Positions 1-8,084 of a DNA stretch of 64,000 nucleotides are shown here, one piece after another. Position 1 is the stretch's first letter, and each line of letters begins with the position of its first letter. This DNA is from Arthrobacter sp. U41 (GTDB lineage: Bacteria; Actinomycetota; Actinomycetes; Actinomycetales; Micrococcaceae): positions 124,001-188,000 of the forward strand of contig NZ_VEGI01000004.1 of the NCBI RefSeq assembly GCF_007679325.1. The letters are read 5' to 3'. Under the pieces are notes generated by a model. That model did not search any database and was not told where the DNA came from. It saw only the letters and a list, made by a program, of their open reading frames with translations. The position numbers and the translations under genes are program-made.

Positions 1-1
1 G

Positions 2-154
2 TACGAAAGCGTGGGCGTGCTCGCCATTATTGTGCTGATCCGGACGTTCCTGAGCTTCTCCCTCGAACTCGAAATCACCGGCCGCTGGCCTTGGCAGAAG
101 GAGCCCGACGGCGGCCCCTCCGCGGCTTCGCCCGCGGTGCGGCGGACCCTCTGA
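2..154 (+). CDS. DUF1622 family membrane protein, C-terminal part
   Basis: The window opens inside this gene; only the last 50 codons are visible, in a frame that starts at the second base. The peptide has a hydrophobic run (VGVLAIIVLIRTFLSFSLE) followed by an acidic, proline-rich tail. The pattern RTFLSFSLELEI resembles the end of the DUF1622 family of small bacterial membrane proteins, whose function is unknown. The stop codon TGA shares its last base with the ATG of the next gene (ATGA-type overlap), so the two are probably co-transcribed and translationally coupled. The assignment rests on a short peptide and is moderate. Confidence 0.6.
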   Translation, partial: YESVGVLAIIVLIRTFLSFSLELEITGRWPWQKEPDGGPSAASPAVRRTL

Positions 155-933
155 TGGGTCTTGACCCTTGGCCCGGCGCCCCCGAACTTCCGGCCCCGGT
201 CATCATGGATCAGGAGTGGACGGATGCGGTGTTTCTGCATTGGCGGATCCCTGATGCGGTGGCGGCCCCGTTTATGCCTCCCGGTGTGGCTCCGGACAAC
301 TTCGACGGCTCCGCGTGGGTGGGGCTGATCGGCTTCCGTATGCAGGGCGCCGGCCTGGGCAGGGGGCCCGGGATTCCGTACTTCGGGAGCTTCACCGAGA
401 TCAACGTCCGCCTCTACTCCCGCGAGCCGGACGGCACCCGGGGTGTGGTTTTCCTCAGCCTGGATGCGACGCGGCTGGCCGTGGTGCTGGCTGCTCGGGC
501 GGCCGGGATTCCTTATGTGTGGTCGCGGGCGGGCTTTCGGGGTGCGGGTGCTCTGGATGGTCCGGTGTGCCCATCTGCCGGGTACTGGGTACGGCGGTTT
601 CGCGGCGGCGCGCGGAGCGACTTTGCGGTTGCGGCTGTGCCTGCGCCGGAGCCCGACGCCGAAGCAACCGACCCGCTGTCCGTCCACCTCACTGCCCGGT
701 TCGGTCTGCACACACGTTTCCGGGGCCGGACCCTGTACGTCCCCAACACCCACAGCCCGTGGCCGCTGTACCGGGCGCAGCTGACTCGTTGTGAGGATCA
801 GCTGGTTGCCGCGGCCGGCATCAGCGTCGCGGGTCCGCCCGAATCAGTGCTTTTCTCACCCGGGGTCCGCACCCAGTTTGGCCGGCCGCGGGCGCTTGGA
901 GCGCGAGCCCTGAGTCCCCACGGAGCCTCCTGA
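154..933 (+). CDS. DUF2071 (YqjF-like) family protein
   Basis: A 259-residue soluble protein. The N-terminal stretch (MDQEWTDAVFLHWRIPDAV, then PDNFDGSAWVGLIGFRM and YFGSFTEINVRLY) matches the layout of the DUF2071/YqjF family, which folds like acetoacetate decarboxylase and has no agreed function. The ATG chosen overlaps the stop of the upstream DUF1622 gene; the frame is open upstream to 91, but that part lies inside the DUF1622 coding region. No signal peptide or membrane segment is visible. The gene ends 20 bases before a remnant on the opposite strand, so it closes a two-gene transcription unit. Family assignment is good; function unknown. Confidence 0.8.
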   Translation: MGLDPWPGAPELPAPVIMDQEWTDAVFLHWRIPDAVAAPFMPPGVAPDNFDGSAWVGLIGFRMQGAGLGRGPGIPYFGSFTEINVRLYSREPDGTRGVVFLSLDATRLAVVLAARAAGIPYVWSRAGFRGAGALDGPVCPSAGYWVRRFRGGARSDFAVAAVPAPEPDAEATDPLSVHLTARFGLHTRFRGRTLYVPNTHSPWPLYRAQLTRCEDQLVAAAGISVAGPPESVLFSPGVRTQFGRPRALGARALSPHGAS

Positions 934-953
934 CGATTGCGGCGCGGTGCATC

Positions 954-1688
954 TCAGTCTGACGAGTTCTCGCGGGATGTGATCCCGAAGCTCGGCGACT
1001 GCAGCTCGGTGAAGTTCCCGACGCTGGCGCGCACGGTGCACTGGGGCGTGATCTGCAGGGCCGTCACGGTGAGCCCCGCGCTGTCCACTGCGAGCGCCCC
1101 GCCGCAGCCGTCGGAGAACCGTACCCCCTTCTCGCCGCCGCTTACCGCGGCGAGCATCTGCGAGGGCTTGCCCGACGCTGGACTGACATAGAGCGGGTTC
1201 AGCTCGTCGGCGCCGCCGGCCCACACTGGCACCAGGGTGATCTTCAGAGGGCTGGGCGTCACGACGCGCGCCGGGGTGCGCACCTCCACTCCCTTCAGGC
1301 GCTGCACGGCATAAACCGTGCCCTTGACGTCAGGGTCCTGCGTGGCGGCCGTCGTCGCCTCGGACCCGGCCCGCAGCCACGCGTCGAGTGCATCCTGGTC
1401 CGCAGGTGACACCGACACCGTCGCGGTTGCCTGGACTGAGCCTCCCGCCGGGACCTCCAACCCCGAGACCTTCCAGCCGCACCCGACGTCCAGGCCGGTG
1501 ATCGAGGCCTGATTCCGGCTCACCGAGGCCCCGTCCCACGTGACCGCCGGGCACGTGGAGGTGCAGCCATGTGGACCAAGAGCATTATTGCGGGTGCCCC
1601 GGCAGGCCAAGCCGCGGCCGCTTTCGGAGTCAGTGCTGGCGCCAACGGGGTCGTCGGTGCGGGTGCCGGCGCCGCCAGCTACCTTCAT
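954..1688 (-). pseudogene. 5'-truncated remnant of a secreted protein
   Basis: The reading frame encodes about 200 credible residues with alternating beta-strand-like segments (GWKVSGLEVPAGGSVQATA, YVSPASGKPSQML) and several cysteines, resembling the end of an exported, beta-rich actinobacterial protein of unknown function. No start codon, ribosome binding site or signal peptide is visible where the credible part begins (about 1565). Beyond that point the frame is merely the antisense of the plus-strand gene at 1569. I therefore read it as a gene that lost its 5' end when the neighbouring sequence was joined to it. The first 40 or so codons of the nominal frame are probably not coding. It could instead be a short intact gene using a rare start. 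Confidence 0.4.
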
Positions 1689-2165
1689 CAGAACGGATGG
1701 CGTATCAATAGCGGCTGGGACTTTGCTGGCAAGATCGCAGGTGGTGGCTTCGCCGGTGCCGTAGGCGGCCTGGCGGGACCGGCCGGTGGTAGCCTCGCCA
1801 GAGGGATGTCATTGTCGTCGACCGGCATGGTTGCCAGGGCCGGAACGATGGCCATCAGTGGCGCTGGTGCGGGAACAGGTTCGATGCTGGAGAACGTCAT
1901 CGCCGGGGATCCGATTGACCCCGTGAAGGCTGGGGCGACAGGCCTGTTTGGAGCGGGTGCTGCCGCGATACCTGTGGGGCGTATACCGGCGTTCAACCAG
2001 ACAGGTGTGAGCACGCTAAGGCAGATGCCGTACTTTGCGCGTCGGACTGCGAACGGCATGTTCAACTACAACCAGACGAATACCGTGGGACTGTGGGGAG
2101 GCGCCTTTGGAGGCGGCAGTGTCGGCTTCGGTGGCGACCAACTGCAAAGCGCACTCGGATGGTGA
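1569..2165 (+). CDS. glycine-rich C-terminal part of a polymorphic-toxin-like protein
   Basis: 198 residues, very rich in Gly and Ala in short periodic runs (GLAGPAGGSLARG, GAGAGTGSML), with a GDPIDPVKAG segment and a terminal GFGGDQLQSALGW. This composition resembles the glycine-zipper stretch just before or within the variable C-terminus of large Rhs/WXG-type polymorphic toxins. The large N-terminal delivery part is absent: the sequence upstream belongs to an unrelated minus-strand remnant. The ATG at 1569 has no clear ribosome binding site, so expression is uncertain. A small membrane-protein gene follows after 30 bases, as immunity genes do. It may be an orphan toxin tip left by recombination. 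The family call is by composition only. Confidence 0.45.
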   Translation: MWTKSIIAGAPAGQAAAAFGVSAGANGVVGAGAGAASYLHQNGWRINSGWDFAGKIAGGGFAGAVGGLAGPAGGSLARGMSLSSTGMVARAGTMAISGAGAGTGSMLENVIAGDPIDPVKAGATGLFGAGAAAIPVGRIPAFNQTGVSTLRQMPYFARRTANGMFNYNQTNTVGLWGGAFGGGSVGFGGDQLQSALGW

Positions 2166-2195
2166 GCAAAACAGGCCTAGAAAGGGTTGGTTGTT

Positions 2196-2537
2196 GTGGG
2201 AAGAAAAGCTGAGCATCCGGTGAGGGTTGCTCTGGTCCTGAGCGGCGTGCTGTTCAGTGCCACGGTCGCGGTGATTGTGGCAGGGCCTCAGGACCACGTG
2301 CCACAGGAGGTCGTTGCATTACTCGCGGGTCTGGCCGTCGGTGTGTGGCTGCTGCGTTTCTCGCCGCCCTGGCGATGGCTTGCCATGCTGGTTTTGGTGC
2401 TGTCCCTCGTCCTCTGTTTGGTGTTGGGCCCAGCCGGAATCGCCTGGTTCGGTGGGTTTATTTCGGGCACTCAGGCAGGACTGGCCTGGCAGCATGCGAG
2501 GAAAGCATATGGAAAAGACGCTGCCGGTTCACGTTAG
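2196..2537 (+). CDS. small membrane protein, possible immunity protein
   Basis: A 113-residue protein starting at GTG, with AAAGGG nine bases upstream; a TTG three codons earlier is less well placed. It has a basic N-terminus and three to four hydrophobic helices (ALVLSGVLFSATVAVIV, VVALLAGLAVGVWLL, LAMLVLVLSLVLCLVLGPAG), so it should be an integral membrane protein. No family is recognised. Its place directly downstream of the toxin-like fragment suggests an immunity partner, but this is inference from order alone. The GC content of this stretch looks lower than in the flanking housekeeping-type genes. Confidence 0.5.
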   Translation: MGRKAEHPVRVALVLSGVLFSATVAVIVAGPQDHVPQEVVALLAGLAVGVWLLRFSPPWRWLAMLVLVLSLVLCLVLGPAGIAWFGGFISGTQAGLAWQHARKAYGKDAAGSR

Positions 2538-2646
2538 GGCAACGAGGGTCACCAGGAATCGTCATTCACTGATATTTGCTGCAGGGGCCTGTTTTAGGCC
2601 GTTGATGCAAGTCGCCGCCCCTCTTGGTTTCGCACATTTACAAGCG

Positions 2647-2673
2647 TATCGTTGACTATCGTTGTATATCGTT
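2647..2673 (+). promoter_or_regulatory. three TATCGTT repeats at 10-bp spacing (candidate PadR operator)
   Basis: TATCGTT occurs at 2647, 2657 and 2667, exactly one helical turn apart, just upstream of the PadR gene. PadR regulators commonly repress their own promoters by binding A/T-rich repeats close to the start, so autoregulation is the likely role. Binding itself is inferred. Confidence 0.5.
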
Positions 2674-2697
2674 CACGGTTTTCCAGAGGAGAGCATG

Positions 2698-3240
2698 ATG
2701 CGCAGTTCTTACCCGGCAGGCGGATTTCGCGGCAGCAATGTAGACAGCATGTGGCAGGCCGTAGAGGAGTTGCGTTCGAGGTTCGAGAAGCGCCCGGGTG
2801 CCCGGGCGGGGCGTGGCGAGGTGCGCTCGGCTGTGCTGGCCCTTCTCGCCGAGCGCCCGATGCACGGCTATCAGATTATTCGTGAAATCGAGGAGCGCAC
2901 CGGCGGCACCTGGAAGCCCAGCGCGGGCTCCGTCTATCCCACGCTTCAACTGTTGGCCGACGAGGGCCTTATCCGTGCGGAGGAATCCAACGGCCGCAAG
3001 ATTTATTCCCTGACGGACGCGGGCCGCGAGGAGATGGCGGGTGCCGGCATGTCAGCGCCCTGGGACTCGACGGCACCGGCGGCGGGGACGGGCTTCACGG
3101 CGCTACCCAAGGCAGGCGTCGAGCTCGCACAAGCCGCATCTCAGGTGGGCCGCACCGGCACGCCGGAGCAGGTGCAGGAGGCCGTGGCCGTGCTCGACGA
3201 CGCTCGCCGCCGGCTGTATGCGATCCTCGCCCAGGGCTGA
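2698..3240 (+). CDS. PadR family transcriptional regulator
   Basis: 180 residues. A winged helix-turn-helix domain lies at about residues 41-108, with the PadR hallmarks VLALLAERPMHGYQIIREI and AGSVYPTLQLLADEGLI, then a wing (NGRKIYSLTDAGRE). The N-terminus is low in structure, and a short helical C-terminus probably forms the dimer contact. The ATG at 2698 follows AGAGGAGA at a normal distance; an ATG one codon earlier is too close. Three TATCGTT repeats precede it. A UbiB-like kinase gene starts five bases after the stop, so the regulator probably controls its own operon including that kinase. Confidence 0.9.
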   Translation: MRSSYPAGGFRGSNVDSMWQAVEELRSRFEKRPGARAGRGEVRSAVLALLAERPMHGYQIIREIEERTGGTWKPSAGSVYPTLQLLADEGLIRAEESNGRKIYSLTDAGREEMAGAGMSAPWDSTAPAAGTGFTALPKAGVELAQAASQVGRTGTPEQVQEAVAVLDDARRRLYAILAQG

Positions 3241-3245
3241 CGGGA

Positions 3246-4958
3246 GTGACGTCGGTTCGCCGGGACCGCGCAGATCCGGTACCCGGCGCCGGGGAGCACC
3301 GTGCCCGGTACCGCCGCATCCTGCGCTTCGCCGCATGGCATCTTGCGGTGACATGGTGGTTTGAGCTGCTCCTCCCTCGCCTCGGACTGGCGCGGCTGGC
3401 CGAGCGCACCAGGACCAAAAGGATGCAGCGGTTCGCGCAGAGCTTCCATGTGCTGGCTGTCGATCTCGGCGGTCTCATGATCAAAGTCGGTCAGTTCCTG
3501 TCCACCAGGCTGGACGTCCTGCCGCCCGAGATCACCCAGGAACTTGAGGGGCTGCAGGATGAGGTGCCCCCGGTCCCTTTCTCGGCGATCCGCACCCTCG
3601 CCGAAGCTGAGCTGGGCGCGACGCTGGAGCAGTTATTCGCCTCGGTCGAGGAGACACCGATCGCAGCAGCGTCCCTCGGGCAGGCGCACCGGGCGCGGCT
3701 TCGCCCGGGCGACGCCGCCGACACCGGGCTCGACCGCGTGGTGCTGAAGGTACAGCGGCCGGGCATCAACGCCATTGTCGACGTCGACCTGGCGGCCCTG
3801 CGCAAGGTCGGCGGCTGGCTCAGCCACGTGCGCCTGGTGTCCGATCGTGCCGACATGCCCGCCCTGGTCGAGGAGTTTGCGCAGACCAGTCTTGAGGAGA
3901 TCGACTACCTGAATGAAGCAGCGAATTCGGGACGGTTCGCTGCTGACTTCGCCGACGACGGCCGGGTGGAAGTGCCCGACGTCGTCTGGGAACGGAGCAC
4001 CCGCCGCGTCCTCACCCTCGAAGACGTCACGGCGATCAAGATCACGGACTCGGAGGCTCTGCTGGCGGCGGACATCGATCCGGCCCAGGTTGCACCTGGA
4101 TTTGCCTCGGTCATGTTCGACCAGATTTTTGCGAACGGCTTTTTTCATGCCGATCCGCACCCGGGGAACATATTTGTCACGCCGGTTACCGATACATCCG
4201 CGGAGCGCCCATGGAAGCTGACCTTCATCGACTTCGGCATGATGGGCGAGGTTCCGGCGAGCACGCGCAGCGGTCTGCGGAAGCTGCTCATCGCGGCCGC
4301 TTCGCGTGACGGCAAGGGGTTGATGTCCGCGATCAGCGACGTGGGGGTATTGGTGCCCTCGGCCGACACGGTCGAGCTTGAGCGGGCGATGACGCACCTC
4401 TTTGCCCGCTTTGGCGGGATGGGCTTCGCAGAGCTTCGCGAGGTGGACCCCCGGGAGTTCCGGGACTTTGCGGTCGAGTTCGGCGACGTGGTGCGCTCGT
4501 TGCCGTTCCAGATGCCGGAGAACTTCCTTCTCATTATCCGCGCGATGTCACTGACATCGGGTGTGTGCAGCTCCCTGGACCCCCGGTTCAATCTGTGGGA
4601 CTCGGTGGAACCCTACGCGGCGCAGCTGCTGCGCGACGAGCGCGGCAACATCGTGCAGGACGTTGCCCAGCAGGCGCTCGATGCCGCCGGGACGGCGCTG
4701 GGTCTGCCGAAACGCCTGGACGGGCTGCTCACCCGGCTTGAGGACGGTTCACTGTCGGTTGCCAATCCGCGTCTTGAGCAACAGGTTAGGCGGATTGACC
4801 GCACGATGCAGCGATCGGCGTCGGCGCTGATCTTCGGTGCCCTGCTCATTGCCGGTTCCGTGGTCCGGGCGGACGACACCGTGCTTGGCAATCTCCTGAT
4901 GATCGCGTCGGCGGTTCCGCTGCTGCATGGATTGTGGGCGGGGCGCGGCGGCCTCTGA
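3246..4958 (+). CDS. ABC1/AarF/UbiB family atypical kinase-like protein
   Basis: 570 residues with the full UbiB signature set: the KxGQ motif (IKVGQFLSTR, about residue 79), an Ala-rich loop (AAASLGQAHRA), the conserved lysine in VVLKVQRPG (about 170), the catalytic loop HADPHPGN (about 301) and metal-binding DFGMMGE (about 329). Two hydrophobic segments at the C-terminus (SALIFGALLIAGSVV and LMIASAVPLLHGLWAG) would anchor it in the membrane. The family acts as ATPase/kinase-like factors in isoprenoid-quinone homeostasis; a menaquinone-linked role here is inferred. It starts at GTG, five bases after the PadR stop, and so is probably regulated with it. Confidence 0.9.
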   Translation: MTSVRRDRADPVPGAGEHRARYRRILRFAAWHLAVTWWFELLLPRLGLARLAERTRTKRMQRFAQSFHVLAVDLGGLMIKVGQFLSTRLDVLPPEITQELEGLQDEVPPVPFSAIRTLAEAELGATLEQLFASVEETPIAAASLGQAHRARLRPGDAADTGLDRVVLKVQRPGINAIVDVDLAALRKVGGWLSHVRLVSDRADMPALVEEFAQTSLEEIDYLNEAANSGRFAADFADDGRVEVPDVVWERSTRRVLTLEDVTAIKITDSEALLAADIDPAQVAPGFASVMFDQIFANGFFHADPHPGNIFVTPVTDTSAERPWKLTFIDFGMMGEVPASTRSGLRKLLIAAASRDGKGLMSAISDVGVLVPSADTVELERAMTHLFARFGGMGFAELREVDPREFRDFAVEFGDVVRSLPFQMPENFLLIIRAMSLTSGVCSSLDPRFNLWDSVEPYAAQLLRDERGNIVQDVAQQALDAAGTALGLPKRLDGLLTRLEDGSLSVANPRLEQQVRRIDRTMQRSASALIFGALLIAGSVVRADDTVLGNLLMIASAVPLLHGLWAGRGGL

Positions 4959-5029
4959 TCGAGCCGGTGACGGGGTCTTCCCGTGGCCGGACACCACAGG
5001 GTTCCGCTGCCGGGGGATATCATCAAGCT

Positions 5030-6094
5030 GTGAACGAAGGCCTGCCTTTTCGTCCTGCGAACCCCACCGAAACGACCGGTCCCATCCCCACAGGGCCCAA
5101 TCCCACTTCCTGGAGGTCCTCGATCCTGAACTGGGGCGGCGCCCTCGCCGCGGGTGCGCTGATCCTGGTTCCGCTCTGGATGCTGCTGAGCAACAGCGCT
5201 GTCCTCGGCGGCCACCCGGCGCTGCCTGTCCTGCTGTTTGTTGCTGCCGCAGCGGGTCTTCTCTGGGCGTTCATGCTGGTCAAGCGCAGCACCCTGCTCG
5301 AGGGTTGGTCTCGCAGCAAACAGCAGGGTCCGACAAACCGCCAGCCCAACCGGCGCACAGTTTCACACTGGCAACTGGTCCGGGGCCTCGCAGGCAGGCT
5401 GGCCGCCCTGGCTCTCGTGGCGGGGTTCGCGTGGCTCAATCCGTTCCCCCACCAGCCCAGCGGTGCGGACGGCCAGACCACGGGGACCACCATCGAAGGG
5501 GCCACCACCGTTACCCTCGTCCCGGAAGGAAAGGCCCGCGCGGGACTCGTCTTTTACCCAGGGGCACGGGTTGATGCGCGCGCGTATCAGGACTTCCTTG
5601 GTCCGCTCGCGAACGCCGGTTATCTCGTTGTCATTCTGAAAGTACCCCTGGGCATCCCCTTGCTGGACATCAGCCAGGCCCGCGGCGCGATGAATGAACA
5701 CCCCGAGGTCACTTCCTGGGCTGTCGGCGGCCATTCGCTGGGAGGAGTCAGCGCGTCCTCCTTCGCGAAGGCGAACACGGACGTCTCGGGGCTTGTGTTG
5801 TTTGCCTCGTACCCCGCCGAGAGCATGGCGGACGCCACCGACCTCTCGGTGCTGTCCATCTCCGGCTCCAACGACGGACTCACCACTCCGGACAAGATCT
5901 CGGCGTCGAAGGCCCTACTGCCGCCGGCCACCGGTTTCGCGACGGTGGAGGGCGGGGTGCACGCGTTTTTCGGGGACTACGGCGAACAACCCGGGGACGG
6001 CGAGCCAGGCATCTCCCGCCAAGAGGCCCAGCAGCAGATCGCCGCGGAGTCGACCCGGTTTATGGACGGGCTCGGGTCCGGCCCTCGCGGATAG
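5030..6094 (+). CDS. membrane-anchored alpha/beta hydrolase
   Basis: 354 residues from a GTG with GGGGGAT upstream; the open frame extends earlier but without a start signal. Three hydrophobic segments near the N-terminus (WGGALAAGALILVPLWMLL, LPVLLFVAAAAGLLWAFML, LAALALVAGFAWL) place the catalytic domain on the outer face or in the membrane. The hydrolase domain has the nucleophile elbow GGHSLGG (Ser about 236) and a histidine motif GGVHAFFGDYGEQ near residue 309, as in the actinobacterial alpha/beta hydrolase family related to PF12695. Substrate unknown. It converges with the gamma-glutamyltransferase gene, leaving five bases between stops. Confidence 0.8.
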   Translation: MNEGLPFRPANPTETTGPIPTGPNPTSWRSSILNWGGALAAGALILVPLWMLLSNSAVLGGHPALPVLLFVAAAAGLLWAFMLVKRSTLLEGWSRSKQQGPTNRQPNRRTVSHWQLVRGLAGRLAALALVAGFAWLNPFPHQPSGADGQTTGTTIEGATTVTLVPEGKARAGLVFYPGARVDARAYQDFLGPLANAGYLVVILKVPLGIPLLDISQARGAMNEHPEVTSWAVGGHSLGGVSASSFAKANTDVSGLVLFASYPAESMADATDLSVLSISGSNDGLTTPDKISASKALLPPATGFATVEGGVHAFFGDYGEQPGDGEPGISRQEAQQQIAAESTRFMDGLGSGPRG

Positions 6095-6099
6095 TGCCG

Positions 6100-7947
6100 T
6101 TACCGCCCCGCAGCGTACCCCTGCGCGCCGCGCGGATTCGCCGCCGCCTGCAGGACCCCGGTCGCGGGATCACGCACGACGGCGGACAGGCGTCCCAGCG
6201 TCCACCCGCCCACGACTGTGACGGCATGACCACGGCGTTCAAGTCCCGCGATAACGTCCTCCCCCAGCCGGTCCTCGACAACAGCGCCGCCGGGCTCCCA
6301 GGTGCGCGGCCAGAACGATCCTGGCATTGACGTCGTATGGAAGGTGGGGGCGTCGATGGCCTGCTGCGGTGAGTATCCGCCCACGATTGTGCGCAGCAGG
6401 TATGGCAGCTGCCATTGATCCTGTTGGTCACCGCCCGGCGACCCCAGGGCGGTCACGGCCTTGCCGTCCCGCAGCACGAGAGTTGGCGTGAGGGTGGTTC
6501 GCGGCCGCCTCCCCGGGGTCAGGGTAGAGGGCGTTCCCGGCTCCAGCCAGGTCATCTGCAGCCGGGTACCGAGGCAGAACCCCAGTTCCGGGACAGCGGG
6601 CGAGGACTGCAGCCAGCCGCCCGACGGCGTGGCCGAGACCATGTTCCCCCAGCGGTCCACGACGTCGATATGGCAGGTGTCGCCGCGGGTCTCCCCGCTG
6701 GGCGCAACGGTGGGTTCCCCCACGCCCAGCCCGGCCGAACCCGCTGAGCCCGCACCCGTCGGCGGTGTGTAGTGGGTCCGCAGCTCGGGCACATACGGCT
6801 CATATCCGGGGACCGAGCCGGGCCGGAATTCGTGCGAGGCCTGCTCTCCGATCAGCGCCCGGCGGCCGGCGCAGTACTCGGCGGACAGGAGCTGGTCCAA
6901 GGGCACATCCGTGTCGCCGTAGTACGCTTCCCGGTCCGCGAGCGCCAGCTTCTGGGCTTCCAGGATGGTGTGCGCGCCGAGTTCGGTGGACGGATCGAGG
7001 TACTCGTCGTCGAACCCCTCAAGAATGGCGAGCGTCTGGAGCAGTGCGGGACCCTGCCCCCACGGCCCGGTCTTGGCGATGGTGTGTCCGCGGAACTCTA
7101 CCGTGGCGGCGTCCTCGTAGCCTGCTTGGAATTCTGAGAGATCCTCCAGCGCGAGGACTCCCCGGTGATCCGTACCTGAGGAATGCCGGTGCGGAGTCTG
7201 GACCGACTCCACCATGGCCTTGGCCACGAAGCCCTCGCTCCACTCGCGGCGGGCGGCGTCGATCCGGCCCTCGCGGGAATGCCCAGCCGGTCCGGCGGTC
7301 CCGACGTCGGCCAGCCGCTGCAGCGTCCGGGCGTACGCAGGATTGTGGACCAACTCCCCTTCCGCCGGGATCCTGCCTCCGGGCATCCACAGCTCAGCCG
7401 ATGTGGGCCAGTGGGTCTGGAACAGCTCCGCCACAGCGGCGATGGTGGTCCCCACCCGGCCCAGCATCGGGTGCCCGTCGCGGGCATAGCCGATCGCGAA
7501 GTCGAGCACGTCCCCCAGTTCCCAGGTCCCGTGGTCCCGCAACAGCAGAAGCCAGGCGTCGACGGCGGCGGGAACCGCCGCTGCCAGCGCGCCCGAGCCG
7601 GGCACCAGATCCAGGCCCTCCGCCAGGTAGTGCTCCACCTTGGCTCCGGCCGGAGCCGGACCCTGCCCCATGAGGACGACAGGCCTGCCGGGCTCCTCCG
7701 CGGTGACGAAGACGCCGGTCATGTCCCCGCCGGGCCCGTTCAGGTGCGGCTCGACAACGTGCAGCACGAAAGCCCCCGCTGTCGCGGCGTCGAACGCATT
7801 GCCGCCGCGCTCCAGCACCGCCTGGGCGGCCGCCGTCGCGAGCCAGTGTGTGGAGGCGCTCATCCCGAAGGTGCCCTGCAGCGTGGGCCGGGTGGTGAAC
7901 GTGTCGGGCCGGGTGAATGCCGGGGAACCGGCGGCGATGTCAGCCAA
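6100..7947 (-). CDS. gamma-glutamyltransferase family protein
   Basis: 615 residues. The N-terminus TRPTLQGTFGMSASTHWLA, then GGNAFDAATAGAFVL and VEPHLNGPGGD, is typical of the GGT/cephalosporin acylase family. These Ntn hydrolases are made as one chain and self-cleave at a threonine, here probably in GDTCHIDVVD (about T424); the glycine loop appears as TPSGGWLQSS and later GSPGGDQQ. No signal peptide is visible, so it is probably cytoplasmic, unlike classical periplasmic GGT. The start is a TTG overlapping the end of the transporter small-subunit gene by eight bases; no better start precedes the conserved TRPTLQG. Linkage to an OFA transporter suggests its substrate is an imported organic acid or amide. 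Confidence 0.85.
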   Translation of the reverse strand: MADIAAGSPAFTRPDTFTTRPTLQGTFGMSASTHWLATAAAQAVLERGGNAFDAATAGAFVLHVVEPHLNGPGGDMTGVFVTAEEPGRPVVLMGQGPAPAGAKVEHYLAEGLDLVPGSGALAAAVPAAVDAWLLLLRDHGTWELGDVLDFAIGYARDGHPMLGRVGTTIAAVAELFQTHWPTSAELWMPGGRIPAEGELVHNPAYARTLQRLADVGTAGPAGHSREGRIDAARREWSEGFVAKAMVESVQTPHRHSSGTDHRGVLALEDLSEFQAGYEDAATVEFRGHTIAKTGPWGQGPALLQTLAILEGFDDEYLDPSTELGAHTILEAQKLALADREAYYGDTDVPLDQLLSAEYCAGRRALIGEQASHEFRPGSVPGYEPYVPELRTHYTPPTGAGSAGSAGLGVGEPTVAPSGETRGDTCHIDVVDRWGNMVSATPSGGWLQSSPAVPELGFCLGTRLQMTWLEPGTPSTLTPGRRPRTTLTPTLVLRDGKAVTALGSPGGDQQDQWQLPYLLRTIVGGYSPQQAIDAPTFHTTSMPGSFWPRTWEPGGAVVEDRLGEDVIAGLERRGHAVTVVGGWTLGRLSAVVRDPATGVLQAAANPRGAQGYAAGR

Positions 7948-8083
7948 AGAGGGCCGCCACGCGGGTCAGGGTCTCGTAGACGCCGTAGCCCAGCGGCACT
8001 CCCACCAGCGCCCAGGCGACCACCAGCTTCCCGGTCGACGGGTTTACAGGTGTCGGGTTCGCAGTTGTCTGCGCAGTACTCAT
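7940..8083 (-). CDS. MFS transporter small subunit (47 aa)
   Basis: A 47-residue protein with one hydrophobic helix (KLVVAWALVGVPLGYGVYETL) after a Thr/Pro-rich N-terminus. It starts one base after the OFA transporter stop, with GGAGG six bases before the ATG, and overlaps the next gene by eight bases. This size, topology and position match the small subunits seen downstream of OFA-type MFS transporters in actinobacteria. It probably sits against the transporter in the membrane; its exact role is not known to me. Genes this short are easily missed in annotation. Confidence 0.8.
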   Translation of the reverse strand: MSTAQTTANPTPVNPSTGKLVVAWALVGVPLGYGVYETLTRVAALFG

Positions 8084-8084
8084 C

